Shown: positions 1 through 7,149 of the stretch, in pieces | How positions within the stretch are numbered: position 1 is the first letter of the stretch | How the letters are laid out: every line of letters starts with the position of its first letter | Position numbers and translations under genes: made by a program | Assembly (NCBI GenBank): GCA_937876435.1 | Contig: CALEIL010000554.1 | Location: 1 to 13,108 of the forward strand | From: an uncultured Bacteroidota bacterium | GTDB taxonomy: Bacteria > Bacteroidota > Bacteroidia > Chitinophagales > Saprospiraceae | Direction of reading: 5' to 3' | Length of the DNA stretch: 13,108 nt | The notes under the pieces: generated by a model | What the model saw: the letters and a program-made list of their open reading frames with translations, nothing else | Told to the model about the DNA's origin: nothing | Database searches by the model: none

Positions 1-58
1 CAACATCCACGTATTCCAAGCCTGCACCACAATTAATCAAATGATTGACTCGACTCAC

Positions 59-138
59 GCTCGGCAATCCTTCCCTACGCACAACCCACCCGGTACCCAT
101 ACGGGCAAGCTGGGCCCGTCTGGGCTGGCTTACCGATC
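59..138 (+). repeat. Interspersed repeat copy 1, overlapping the 3' end of the M81 gene
   Basis: This copy begins GCTCGGCAATCC and ends CTTACCGATC, the same two ends seen in four more arms at 9189-9651. Its interior holds the 16-base module CCCATACGGGCAAGCT at 96-111, which is the exact reverse complement of the module in the copy at 9585-9651. The end at 129-138 contains the TAA stop of the M81 gene (130-132), so the repeat boundary lies in that gene's last codons. Positions 1-58, to its left, hold nothing I can recognise. The family resembles REP-type palindromic repeats in size and placement, but I cannot name it. Confidence 0.8.
96..124 (-). terminator. Strong hairpin just after the M81 stop codon, without a T-tract
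   Basis: The arms 96-106 (CCCATACGGGC) and 114-124 (GCCCGTCTGGG) pair over 11 positions with one mismatch around a 7-base loop. On the minus strand the hairpin begins 5 nt after the stop at 130. It could cap or stabilise the 3' end of the transcript. No T-run follows on the minus strand, so it is not a standard intrinsic terminator, and it may simply be part of the repeat. Confidence 0.4.
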
Positions 139-1611
139 GTTCCAATCCTCAAACGGAAACAACGGTTTGCGTCTGTTTACAAAATCCAACGTGGTCGCAT
201 CCGCGCAGGTCACACCGGGGGTATTGACCCGGATGAGTGACGGACATACCGGAGCGTACGCGGCTACCGGAGCCTGAACGCCTTTGGCGATGATCACGTC
301 GTATCGATCCGGTTGAATTCCAAAAGTAGTCAACTGACTGAGACTGAATGGAGGTATCCTCCTCGAGGTCAGCATCAGCGTGGAACCATTGTCAGACTGG
401 ATTATGGCGATTTGGCCCATGTTGTAATTCGTCTGTCCTCCGTGACGCGGTTCGGCTTCCCGGAATATCCCCTCTCCCGTCCATATAACCCGGCCGTCCA
501 TATGAAATGGTTCCCCCGACAACCGATCCGTTTTACCCCCTGTCTCCAGGGATACCCTGTTATTGAACCCCGTCCGTACGCAGATCGAGACCACTTCCGG
601 GTCGTATAAACACGCAAAATACCTTATTTCCGGAAAATTCCTTAAAGCATGAAGCAAAACAGTCCCATCTCCCGGCGATCCGCCTCCGACGTTATCACCC
701 ATATCCAGCAAAAGAACCGGAGATTCCAGGTCCCTGGATTTCAGGACAGCTGCATCGGCATCGATTCGCTCCCCTACGAACAGGTGCCTTTTCTCCTCCA
801 GGAAATCTCCCAGCGAACGCGAGATGCGGTGTGCCGTTTCCACATCATTGTCGGCCACTACTATGAACGAGGAGCCCATGCATTCTACGTCTGAATAGGG
901 AAATCCCAGAATAACGCTGATGGACACTACATCCTTTCTCTCCAAATATTGGTTGGCCTGCTCGTACAACAGAGTACAGGGATATTCCTCCGTGGCTTGC
1001 TGTTCGATGCTGATAGAAACCCTGGTCTGACAAAGCCCCTGAGTCAATTTCACCTTCCTTTCCAGATGATCCAGCATCATCCGGGCAGCCTTCCTCCCGG
1101 TTTCCCGCTGATCGAGATGAGGATTGGTAGCATACGATACCAGCGCATCGGTGGCTTCTACCATCATCGGACTGACATTCGCGTGGGGATCAAGACTGCA
1201 AACAATCGGGATCTGGTGACCTACCAGATTTCTGACGAGGCTCAACCAATGGCCATCCATATCCGGATAATCTTCGGCTACCGCCGCTCCGTGCGCACAC
1301 AACTGGATACCGTCCCAGGGTCCCTGCGTTGCCAATTCTTCCAACAGCTCTCCCACCAGCCTGTCAAACGTTTCCCGGGTAATCAGCCCCCCGGGTGTGG
1401 CTTCCGCGAAAAATAGGGGAATGACCTCTACCTCAGAGGCATCAAAAACCTCCAGAATTCCACCTATCTCATGATGCGCATCCTCATATTCTTCCCGGAT
1501 CGGATGGCCTCGAAATAAATGGCTGTTTTCAAAATCCTCCCACTGGGTTTTACCCGGCAGGAAGGTATTGGATTCATGATAAATCCCGGCTAAAGCAATC
1601 CTGTACTTCAT
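130..1611 (-). CDS. M81 family metallopeptidase / MlrC (microcystinase C)-like protein
   Basis: The predicted 493-aa cytoplasmic protein has the two-part layout of the M81/MlrC family (DUF1485 plus MlrC C-terminal domain), known from a zinc enzyme that cleaves linearised microcystin and related compounds. Visible motifs are YHESNTF at residues 11-17, CAHGAAVAED around 105-114, DPHANVS at 141-147, and NPHLDQRETG at 163-172 with the expected metal ligands H165 and D167. The C-terminal domain starts with the glycine-rich DMGDNVGGGSPGDGT at 303-317. No signal peptide is seen. The ATG overlaps the RidA stop as ATGA (1608-1611), so the two are probably translationally coupled. The stop codon lies inside an interspersed repeat. 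The natural substrate is unknown; most relatives sit in catabolic clusters and are not known to degrade microcystin. Confidence 0.9.
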   Translation of the reverse strand: MKYRIALAGIYHESNTFLPGKTQWEDFENSHLFRGHPIREEYEDAHHEIGGILEVFDASEVEVIPLFFAEATPGGLITRETFDRLVGELLEELATQGPWDGIQLCAHGAAVAEDYPDMDGHWLSLVRNLVGHQIPIVCSLDPHANVSPMMVEATDALVSYATNPHLDQRETGRKAARMMLDHLERKVKLTQGLCQTRVSISIEQQATEEYPCTLLYEQANQYLERKDVVSISVILGFPYSDVECMGSSFIVVADNDVETAHRISRSLGDFLEEKRHLFVGERIDADAAVLKSRDLESPVLLLDMGDNVGGGSPGDGTVLLHALRNFPEIRYFACLYDPEVVSICVRTGFNNRVSLETGGKTDRLSGEPFHMDGRVIWTGEGIFREAEPRHGGQTNYNMGQIAIIQSDNGSTLMLTSRRIPPFSLSQLTTFGIQPDRYDVIIAKGVQAPVAAYAPVCPSLIRVNTPGVTCADATTLDFVNRRKPLFPFEDWNDR

Positions 1612-1988
1612 CCCGGCTGCTTCATTGCGATGACTTCCACTTCAAATTTCAGCAGATCTCCCAGGCAATTCATGATGGTCGTCCGGGCCGGATAAGGGGG
1701 TGAAAAGTATTCCCTGTAAATCTGATTGAATTCGGATAAGTATTCCTGCTTTCCGACGTAGTTGCGTACCTGAACCACGTCGTCCAGCGTCAATCCGGCC
1801 CCTGACAGGACTTTTTTTACATTTTCAAACGACCTCCGGCATTCGCCTTCAAACGTATCGGTCACGATACTGCCACTTTCGTCTACCGAGGCCTGCCCCG
1901 ACACAAAAACCCATTCTCCGACCTGCAGGGCGGGAGAAAATGGAAGACTGCTTTGAGGAACATCCTTTCCGGTGATAACTTTTTTCAT
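1608..1988 (-). CDS. RidA family (YjgF/YER057c/UK114) protein, probable reactive enamine/imine deaminase
   Basis: At 126 aa this is the usual length for the family, which forms trimers in the cytoplasm and hydrolyses reactive enamines/imines such as 2-aminoacrylate produced by PLP enzymes. It carries the FSPAL segment near residue 17, GEWVFVSGQ at 24-32, PARTT at 100-104 with the substrate-carboxylate arginine at R102, and KFEVEVIA at 114-121 with the glutamate expected near E116. The ATG at 1988 follows an AT-rich leader without an obvious Shine-Dalgarno. The stop overlaps the M81 start as ATGA. A PLP lyase-like gene in the same cluster (3436-4533) gives a plausible source of its substrate. 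RidA paralogues differ in activity, so the exact substrate is not settled. Confidence 0.92.
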   Translation of the reverse strand: MKKVITGKDVPQSSLPFSPALQVGEWVFVSGQASVDESGSIVTDTFEGECRRSFENVKKVLSGAGLTLDDVVQVRNYVGKQEYLSEFNQIYREYFSPPYPARTTIMNCLGDLLKFEVEVIAMKQPG

Positions 1989-2045
1989 ATAGTTTATTGT
2001 TATAAATATTATTATAAATTTCTTCCTTGTGGCCCACCGTATATG
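1989..2045 (-). promoter_or_regulatory. AT-rich leader upstream of ridA, candidate promoter region
   Basis: The 40 or so bases immediately 5' of the RidA start are almost wholly A and T (for example the run around 1990-2020), in sharp contrast to the surrounding DNA. The next gene upstream is 441 bp away, so ridA-M81 probably has its own promoter here or depends on read-through. I could not find a clear Bacteroidota -7 element (TAnnTTTG) at a convincing position, so the call rests on composition and location only. Confidence 0.3.
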
Positions 2046-2094
2046 TTTAGCGTTCTGGCACCAGTGAGAAGGTGGTCTCGGCGTAGCCTGGGAT

Positions 2095-2116
2095 GCTGGA
2101 AGCTCCAGCTTCCAGC
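2095..2116. repeat. Perfect short palindrome (10-bp stem, 2-base loop)
   Basis: GCTGGAAGCT is followed by CC and then AGCTTCCAGC, giving a perfect stem on either strand. Short palindromes of this kind recur as interspersed elements in many Bacteroidota genomes. There is no T-run beside it, so a terminator role is not supported. Confidence 0.7.
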
Positions 2117-2139
2117 CTTGTTCCAGATAATATATGGGT

Positions 2140-2173
2140 CGAACCTACCAACGGTGCGTATGTACGGCTCTCA
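2140..2173 (+). repeat. 34-bp direct repeat, copy A
   Basis: This copy begins CGAACCTACC and ends GTACGGCTCTCA. It matches copy B (2224-2257) at 30 of 34 positions in the same orientation, with start-to-start spacing of 84 bp. It lies in the gap between the NAL-like gene and ridA. It is distinct from the repeat family at 9189-9651. Confidence 0.8.
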
Positions 2174-2223
2174 GTTCGTTTGAATTCTCTCAAAACCCCC
2201 GTACGGGGAACTATCACATGCGC

Positions 2224-2257
2224 CGAGCCTACCGAAGGTGCGTATGGACGGCTCTCA
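2224..2257 (+). repeat. 34-bp direct repeat, copy B
   Basis: This copy begins CGAGCCTACC and ends GGACGGCTCTCA. It differs from copy A (2140-2173) at four positions only. Two spaced copies suggest an interspersed element or a duplicated regulatory site; I cannot tell which from one locus. Confidence 0.8.
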
Positions 2258-2429
2258 ATCATTGCTCGGTTGGACCCGGGAGGTAAAAAACACGTCGATA
2301 ACTTTATTGCGCTAAACACGTACGAAGATCCGGCTTCGGAGAATGGACCATTGGTATTTTGAGGCTTACCGTAAATCAACCCGCCTCCAAAGGTTGTCTG
2401 TGTTTTTTTCATTTCAATTGCTTTTCACC

Positions 2430-3341
2430 TCAAATCACTTTTACATTTATCTGAGCTGCCTTTTCCAACCTGTCCATGATTTTCCGAACCTCTGCCACGT
2501 TCCATTCCTGATTGTGGTTTCCAACCGGATGAACGGTGGGTCCGATATCCACCTGATACTTCAATTTTACTGCTGCTCTGAAAAACGTCCACGCATTGGG
2601 CAAGACTTCAAAAATGGTCCGTTGGAACTCCAGCATAAAATCCCGGGCGAGTTCAAAATCACCTGCTATGAAGTTGTCCCGGACGTGCGCACATTCCTTA
2701 TACCAGAAATTGTAAAAGCTACCGATCGCACCGATCGTTCCGCACAGCGCTGAATGACAGAACAATTCGTCCGCACCGCTAAACAACTGCAGCCGGTTGC
2801 CGGCATAGTTGTGGATGGCACTGATCTGGAGCAAATCCGTGGTGGTGAGTTTCATTCCCTTCACGCGGGGCATATCGAGCAAAGCTTTGGTAAAATCGTT
2901 GATATCCCCTTTTATGGAAGCGCTTCCCAGTTGGTAGGGAAAAAATGGCAACCCGGTCGCTTCAGCTATTTCCCGGTAATGGGTCAGGACCATTTCAACG
3001 CCTCCCGGAAAATAGATTGGTCCGACGGAGGAGATCGCGTCTGCCCCCGCTTTTTCAGCGTGAATAGCCAGATCCCGGGATTGCCGGGTCGTCAGGGATC
3101 CCACCTGGACCATGACCGGAATCCGTCCGCCATTCACATTGAGTACGACTTCCAGGATTTCACGTCGCTGCTCCTCAGTAAACAGAACGCCCTGTCCGGT
3201 GGAACCCAGCAAATACAAACCATCAACCCCATCGGTGATCAATGCGTCCACCAGCTTTTCGATTTGATCAAATGCCGGATCTCCTTCCTCATTCACCGCC
3301 GTAAACATGGCCGGCCAGATTCCTTTAAATGTATTATTCAT
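2430..3341 (-). CDS. Dihydrodipicolinate synthase / N-acetylneuraminate lyase superfamily aldolase, NAL-like
   Basis: This 303-aa class I aldolase has the normal family length. It cleaves or forms a 2-oxo acid through a Schiff base with pyruvate in the cytoplasm. The nucleophile-binding motif is GSTGQG at residues 46-51 (the usual NAL form is GSTGE), the conserved tyrosine lies in FFPYQLG (Y136), and the Schiff-base lysine is K164 in GMKLTTTDL. The KLTTTDL context and GTIGAIGSFYNF at 201-212 resemble N-acetylneuraminate lyases more than DapA. The ATG is preceded by an AT-rich 94-bp gap. Three sialidase-like genes in the same orientation support a sugar-acid aldolase role. It could equally act on another 2-oxo-3-deoxy acid, and the Q50 and YQLG variants argue for a changed specificity. 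Confidence 0.88.
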   Translation of the reverse strand: MNNTFKGIWPAMFTAVNEEGDPAFDQIEKLVDALITDGVDGLYLLGSTGQGVLFTEEQRREILEVVLNVNGGRIPVMVQVGSLTTRQSRDLAIHAEKAGADAISSVGPIYFPGGVEMVLTHYREIAEATGLPFFPYQLGSASIKGDINDFTKALLDMPRVKGMKLTTTDLLQISAIHNYAGNRLQLFSGADELFCHSALCGTIGAIGSFYNFWYKECAHVRDNFIAGDFELARDFMLEFQRTIFEVLPNAWTFFRAAVKLKYQVDIGPTVHPVGNHNQEWNVAEVRKIMDRLEKAAQINVKVI

Positions 3342-3435
3342 TTGTTGTGATTATAAAATTGATATAATATTTATATTGATATATCCATTAATTAAAGCCA
3401 ATCCAGGGATTGTGCCCTTCTTTCCGGAGTATATT
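3342..3435 (-). promoter_or_regulatory. AT-rich 94-bp gap 5' of the NAL-like gene, candidate promoter
   Basis: From about 3342 to 3400 the sequence is dominated by A and T, unlike the coding DNA on either side. It is the longest gap between consecutive genes from 8003 down to 2430, so a separate promoter for the NAL-like gene is plausible. No convincing -33/-7 pair was identified by eye, and no terminator hairpin with a T-tract was seen after the upstream stop at 3436. Confidence 0.35.
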
Positions 3436-4533
3436 TCATCCTTGATCTTTTATATAGTCCGCCACATTTTCAAAGTGATCAAAAAAGTGGTGCCTGCCCT
3501 GCGACATCCTTGAATACAAGGTATTGTCTTTGAATCCATGGCCGGTCACCAGGCATATGACCCTATCTCCGGCTTCTATCAAGCCTTCCTGCTGAGCCCG
3601 GATCGCTCCGGCCAGGGCCACAGCTCCCGCAGGCTCGCAGTATATTCCTTCTTCTTCCGCCAGTTGCATTTGCAGCCGAAATACCAGATCATCCGGAACC
3701 AGAAACCCCGTACCGCCCAATTTCCGGCATACGGCTATGGTATCATCCCCATCGATCACACCAGGAACCTGTAGTCCACTCACTTTGGTGCGGCTGTGAG
3801 TCTGCGAAACGGCTTTATTTTCACCTTGGCGCAATGGTCCGGCGATGGTATTATTGCCTTCGGGTTGCACGCAATGTAGTTTTGGCAAAAAATACCCTGG
3901 ATCGTGGGTTTTCCACTTCAGAAATCCCTGTCCTACAGCCAATGTCAACCCCCCGCCTCCCGATGGAGAAAATACGTGTACAGAGGGCTCATTGAAGCTT
4001 TCGGCCAGTTCCAGCGCTATGGTTTCCACCCCACTCATTCCTTCGGGAGAATAAGTGTAAGCACTGATCTGCACCCCGGTGTTAAATTCTGCCGATAATG
4101 CGCGAAGTTGTTCAAAAACCTTCGAAGTGATGGCTGCATCCAGACCAAACCCCCGGACCATCAGCGTGTGGGCTCCGTATATCTGCATTTGTTCCAGTTT
4201 CGCCGCCGGTGTTCCATCCACCACGATTACGAAGCAGGGTAACCCGGCCCGGGCACAATACGCAGCCAGGGCAGAACCGGTATTTCCACTGGATGTCGCC
4301 AGACATACTTTCGCCTCGTGGTGGAGCAAATGGGATACCGCGGCGGCTGCAAACCTGTCTTTGTACGAACCTGATGGATTGGCCGTTTCCAATTTGAAAT
4401 ACAATTGGCTCAGTCCGTAGTTTGCACCGATCCGGCGGGCCCTGATCAGCGGAGTCTGTCCCTCCCCCATCGATACCATTTCATCGGGAATGGTCTGGGC
4501 CCAAATTGATTTATATGACCAGATACCTTTCAA
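3436..4533 (-). CDS. Threonine synthase-like, fold-type II PLP-dependent enzyme
   Basis: Starting at the TTG at 4533 the protein is 365 aa. Fold-type II features are clear: NPSGSYKDR at residues 52-60 with the PLP lysine K58, the substrate loop SSGNTG at 81-86, and the phosphate-binding glycines SGGGG at 191-195. Order and length fit threonine synthase-like proteins and related dehydratases/ammonia-lyases, which act on the beta or gamma carbon of amino acids. The frame is open upstream to 4650, but that part overlaps the SDR gene and is arginine-rich without homology, so it is not coding. The TTG overlaps the SDR stop (TTGA, 4530-4533), as expected for coupled translation. A biosynthetic threonine synthase is possible, but the catabolic context and RidA suggest an eliminating lyase. 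Confidence 0.85.
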   Translation of the reverse strand: MKGIWSYKSIWAQTIPDEMVSMGEGQTPLIRARRIGANYGLSQLYFKLETANPSGSYKDRFAAAAVSHLLHHEAKVCLATSSGNTGSALAAYCARAGLPCFVIVVDGTPAAKLEQMQIYGAHTLMVRGFGLDAAITSKVFEQLRALSAEFNTGVQISAYTYSPEGMSGVETIALELAESFNEPSVHVFSPSGGGGLTLAVGQGFLKWKTHDPGYFLPKLHCVQPEGNNTIAGPLRQGENKAVSQTHSRTKVSGLQVPGVIDGDDTIAVCRKLGGTGFLVPDDLVFRLQMQLAEEEGIYCEPAGAVALAGAIRAQQEGLIEAGDRVICLVTGHGFKDNTLYSRMSQGRHHFFDHFENVADYIKDQG

Positions 4534-5351
4534 AACTGTCCGGGAAATTGAATGTTTTTTAGAGAATTGGCTCCAAATCCGTGTCGGAATCCACCGTCTA
4601 CTTCTATTACTGTTCCGTTGACAAACGATGCTTCTCCTGTGCTCAACCAATACACGACGTTGGCTATTTCTACGGGTTGGGCAGAACGTGCCAGAGGGGT
4701 TTGATCTTCCATATATTTCGTCAATTTTTCACTTATATTATCGCCGGATTCATCGACAAAATCGCCACTTAGAGGCGTCAATGTATTCCCCGGGGCTACC
4801 CCTACCACGCGGATACCGGAAGGTCCGTATAGTGATGCCAGTTCGTATGTCAAACTATCCATCGCTCCTTTGCAAGCCATATAGGCTGGTGATGTTCCCG
4901 GTGCGCGGCCCGCCTGTACGCTGGAAATATTGATAATCGTCCCGGGCAACTTGTACTCTTCCATGAGTTCCGCGGACCATTTTGCAAGGAAAGTCGGGGC
5001 GGTCAATCCTATCCGAAGTGTCTTTTCCCAGTGGGCCTCTGTGATGGTTCTCAGGGTGTCGTGGGTCCGCCATACGGCATTGTTGACCAACGTATCCAGC
5101 CGGCTCCACCGTTGCCGGCATTGGTCTGTAAGCGATTTTGCATAATTGAGATCCGAAAGGTCACCCGGCAGGAGGAGTAGTTTATCTTCCGGGATGCCCG
5201 CGATATACAGGTCCTTCGCGATGGCTTCCAGCCCTTCCGCATCTATATCTGATAATACGAGATGAAATCCTTCTTGACCAAATCTCCGGACGATCTCTTT
5301 TCCGATGCCACCGGCGGCTCCTGTGATCAATGCGACTTTTTGCTGATTCAT
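4530..5351 (-). CDS. SDR family NAD(P)-dependent oxidoreductase
   Basis: This 273-aa classical short-chain dehydrogenase/reductase has the Rossmann motif TGAAGGIG at residues 10-17, an acidic residue at the end of the second strand (SDIDAEG, D35) that favours NAD over NADP, NNAVW at 90-94 in place of the common NNAG, and the catalytic Ser143/144, Tyr157 and Lys161 (YMACK). The C-terminal segment FVNGTVIEVDGGF is typical. Its ATG overlaps the stop of the upstream deacylase (ATGA, 5348-5351), and its stop overlaps the TTG start of the PLP enzyme. It probably oxidises a hydroxy-acid or sugar intermediate of the pathway; the substrate cannot be read from sequence. Confidence 0.92.
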   Translation of the reverse strand: MNQQKVALITGAAGGIGKEIVRRFGQEGFHLVLSDIDAEGLEAIAKDLYIAGIPEDKLLLLPGDLSDLNYAKSLTDQCRQRWSRLDTLVNNAVWRTHDTLRTITEAHWEKTLRIGLTAPTFLAKWSAELMEEYKLPGTIINISSVQAGRAPGTSPAYMACKGAMDSLTYELASLYGPSGIRVVGVAPGNTLTPLSGDFVDESGDNISEKLTKYMEDQTPLARSAQPVEIANVVYWLSTGEASFVNGTVIEVDGGFRHGFGANSLKNIQFPGQF

Positions 5352-6283
5352 GATATCGTGATTTTTCCCGGTGAAGTAATGGGCAAAACTCCCGCAGTCG
5401 CTACGCCTTTCCCGACAACAAGATCCCTGTTGAGTATAAAAACCATTCCGTCCTCCACGGCGTGTATATTTTCATGGCCCCCTCCGGTATTTTCTATTTT
5501 ACCCAGGATCTGACCTCGTTCCACCATCTCACCGAGAGACACCACGGTCGTCAATCTGCCGTCTTGCGGAGCGGGATACAATATCTGCAGATGACCGCTT
5601 TCATCCCTAAAATCTTCCACGATAAAGTCGGGAAGCGGATTGTGTATATTTTTGTCCGGGATAAGCTCCAAACTGATCATCAGGTTTTCACAACCCCGAA
5701 CCAGAGTATCGACGATCGACTGATCCGCTGAAGGCCCTCCCCCATACTCCGTATAGATAGCGGGCACTCCTGCGTCGCGCGCTATGCTCAGCGTTCGCCC
5801 TTCGAGATGCGGAGAGGTACCCCATTGCACCGGCAACCCAAAGGCCTGGGACATCTTCCTCTGTTTTTCCAGGATATCCTGGTCCGTATGGAGGACGTAA
5901 CCCGACAGGGGATATATTTCATACCTTTTACCGCCCGTGTGCATATCGACCAGGTAATCCGATGTGCGGATGAGATCGCTCACTTCCCGGGCAATCTGCT
6001 GACTGATGCTTCCCCCGGGATCCCCCGGGCAGATCCGTGCCAGATCCAGGCCATCGGGGCCGGTACGTCGATCATCAGCGTGGGCCGGTTCATTGACCAC
6101 AGCCAACAATGTCAGTTTACCTTTTGAGATGTGCTCGTCTGTGCCAAATCTTTCGATGAGGCGTTGGACGGCCAGGATGGGTTCGTATTCATCCCCATGG
6201 ACTCCAGCTATGATCAACAGGTGTGGACCGTCCTGGCCTGAAGTTATCTCTAGGGGTTTTATATGTTTATATATTGTTTCCAA
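5348..6283 (-). CDS. Succinylglutamate desuccinylase/aspartoacylase (AstE/AspA) family zinc deacylase
   Basis: The 311-aa protein belongs to the M14-like AstE/AspA family, which hydrolyses N-acyl groups from amino acids or related amines using one zinc ion. The first zinc motif is GVHGDE with H29 and E32, the substrate segment is DGLDLARICPGDPGGS at about 77-92, and the third ligand is probably H115 in DMHTGG. A C-terminal beta domain follows (about 220-311). The start is a TTG: an in-frame TAA lies two codons upstream and no in-frame ATG follows for a long way. It begins 17 nt after the SGNH stop and ends in an ATGA overlap with the SDR. The context suggests it frees an amino acid or amino sugar before the PLP enzyme acts. 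Confidence 0.88.
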   Translation of the reverse strand: METIYKHIKPLEITSGQDGPHLLIIAGVHGDEYEPILAVQRLIERFGTDEHISKGKLTLLAVVNEPAHADDRRTGPDGLDLARICPGDPGGSISQQIAREVSDLIRTSDYLVDMHTGGKRYEIYPLSGYVLHTDQDILEKQRKMSQAFGLPVQWGTSPHLEGRTLSIARDAGVPAIYTEYGGGPSADQSIVDTLVRGCENLMISLELIPDKNIHNPLPDFIVEDFRDESGHLQILYPAPQDGRLTTVVSLGEMVERGQILGKIENTGGGHENIHAVEDGMVFILNRDLVVGKGVATAGVLPITSPGKITIS

Positions 6284-6300
6284 TTCTTAAAAATTATGCA

Positions 6301-7113
6301 CTAATGAATTCCTTCATAATAAGCACCTCCGCAAGTCGGAGCCTTCGGATCGAATATTTCCAGTTTTTTAAACATCAGACGGGCTATTTCTTGATGCCCC
6401 GACTGATTCGGATGCAAGGGATCGTTTAACCAGTTGGTGAATACGTAACTTGTGGATTTGGCCCGACCCGTCTCTTCCCAATAATGATAATTATCCACCA
6501 ATACTACATTTTCCTCTTCCGCCAAATGCCTTAAGACGGGAATATAATCAGGCAAAGAAGACCTTTCAGGGCTTTTGTCCAGTATGATCGGATTGGGCGT
6601 ATGCAGCACTGGAATCGCGTTGATACCCCGGATCCTGGTTACAATTTCCCGGACGTTTTCCCGGTATTGTTCCGGATTCATGCCTTCGCGGGCACAATCG
6701 TTGGTTCCGATCATGACCGACACCACGTGGGGGTTAAATTGTGCGACTCGCCAATCGAAATCAGAGAGGATGTTCATGGCGGCATTTCCGCTGATGCCCG
6801 TATTGATCACCACATCCCGCACCCGACCGATTTCCCATCTGATACGTTCCTGAAACACCTCCGGATAAGAACGGTAGCCATGGGTATGCTTGGCCCCGTG
6901 GGTAATACTATCCCCGGTGAACAACCATACATTGCCCTCCTTTCTCCCCAACAAATTTTTCAGAGAGTCCAAATCGCCATTTCCAGGCAGCGATTCCGGT
7001 TTATTAGGCACCGGACCGTGAGAAGACACAGCAGATCCCAGCAAGGAAGCGAGCATACCCCCGGTCACAAAAAATCCCGTGTTTTCGAGAAAAGCTCTTC
7101 GTTTGATTTTCAT
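6301..7113 (-). CDS. Exported SGNH/GDSL hydrolase, probable esterase or deacetylase
   Basis: From the ATG at 7113 the protein is 270 aa. All SGNH blocks are present: FTGDSIT at residues 65-71 with the nucleophile S69, the block II glycine in NTGISGN at 104-110, GTND at 136-139 with N138, and DPLHPNQSGH at 231-240 with the catalytic D231 and H234. The N-terminus has the twin-arginine-like KRRAFLENTG, then a hydrophobic stretch (FFVTGGMLASLLG), consistent with Tat or Sec export. A TTG five codons upstream is an alternative start, but the ATG gives a cleaner signal peptide. Enzymes of this type remove O-acetyl or other ester groups from glycans, which would help exposed sialidase-like proteins reach their ligand. 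It sits 36 nt after the aldolase gene. Confidence 0.88.
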   Translation of the reverse strand: MKIKRRAFLENTGFFVTGGMLASLLGSAVSSHGPVPNKPESLPGNGDLDSLKNLLGRKEGNVWLFTGDSITHGAKHTHGYRSYPEVFQERIRWEIGRVRDVVINTGISGNAAMNILSDFDWRVAQFNPHVVSVMIGTNDCAREGMNPEQYRENVREIVTRIRGINAIPVLHTPNPIILDKSPERSSLPDYIPVLRHLAEEENVVLVDNYHYWEETGRAKSTSYVFTNWLNDPLHPNQSGHQEIARLMFKKLEIFDPKAPTCGGAYYEGIH

Positions 7114-7149
7114 AATTGAATTTTTCAAATTACACTCCGGACGACATTT

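Larger units (their letters stand above)
2046..2429. other. Intergenic repeat-bearing region between the NAL-like gene and ridA
   Basis: This stretch holds no gene I can support. It contains a perfect hairpin (2095-2116) and a pair of 34-base direct repeats (2140-2173 and 2224-2257). A 121-codon minus-strand reading frame runs through it, but its translation only reproduces the DNA repeats as two similar peptides (ESRTYAPLVGSTH and ESRPYAPSVGSAH), so I treat it as spurious. The region separates ridA-M81 from the upstream genes. Confidence 0.6.

Noticed and set aside
1..58. Possible 5' end of another minus-strand gene at the left edge
   Set aside because: A short open stretch starting from a TTG near 40 exists, but it is too short to show any coding signal and no ribosome-binding sequence or family pattern is visible.
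949..1416. 155-codon plus-strand open frame opposite the M81 gene
   Set aside because: It is a shadow of a well-supported M81 coding region with conserved metal-binding motifs; no independent sign of coding.
2047..2412. 121-codon minus-strand open frame between the NAL-like gene and ridA
   Set aside because: Its product only restates the DNA direct repeats as two similar peptides, has no domain-like pattern, and sits wholly in repeat-bearing intergenic DNA. I consider it spurious.
4534..4650. N-terminal extension of the PLP enzyme frame
   Set aside because: It overlaps the end of the SDR gene out of phase, is arginine/serine-rich and unlike the family N-terminus. The TTG at 4533 in the SDR stop gives a normal-length protein.
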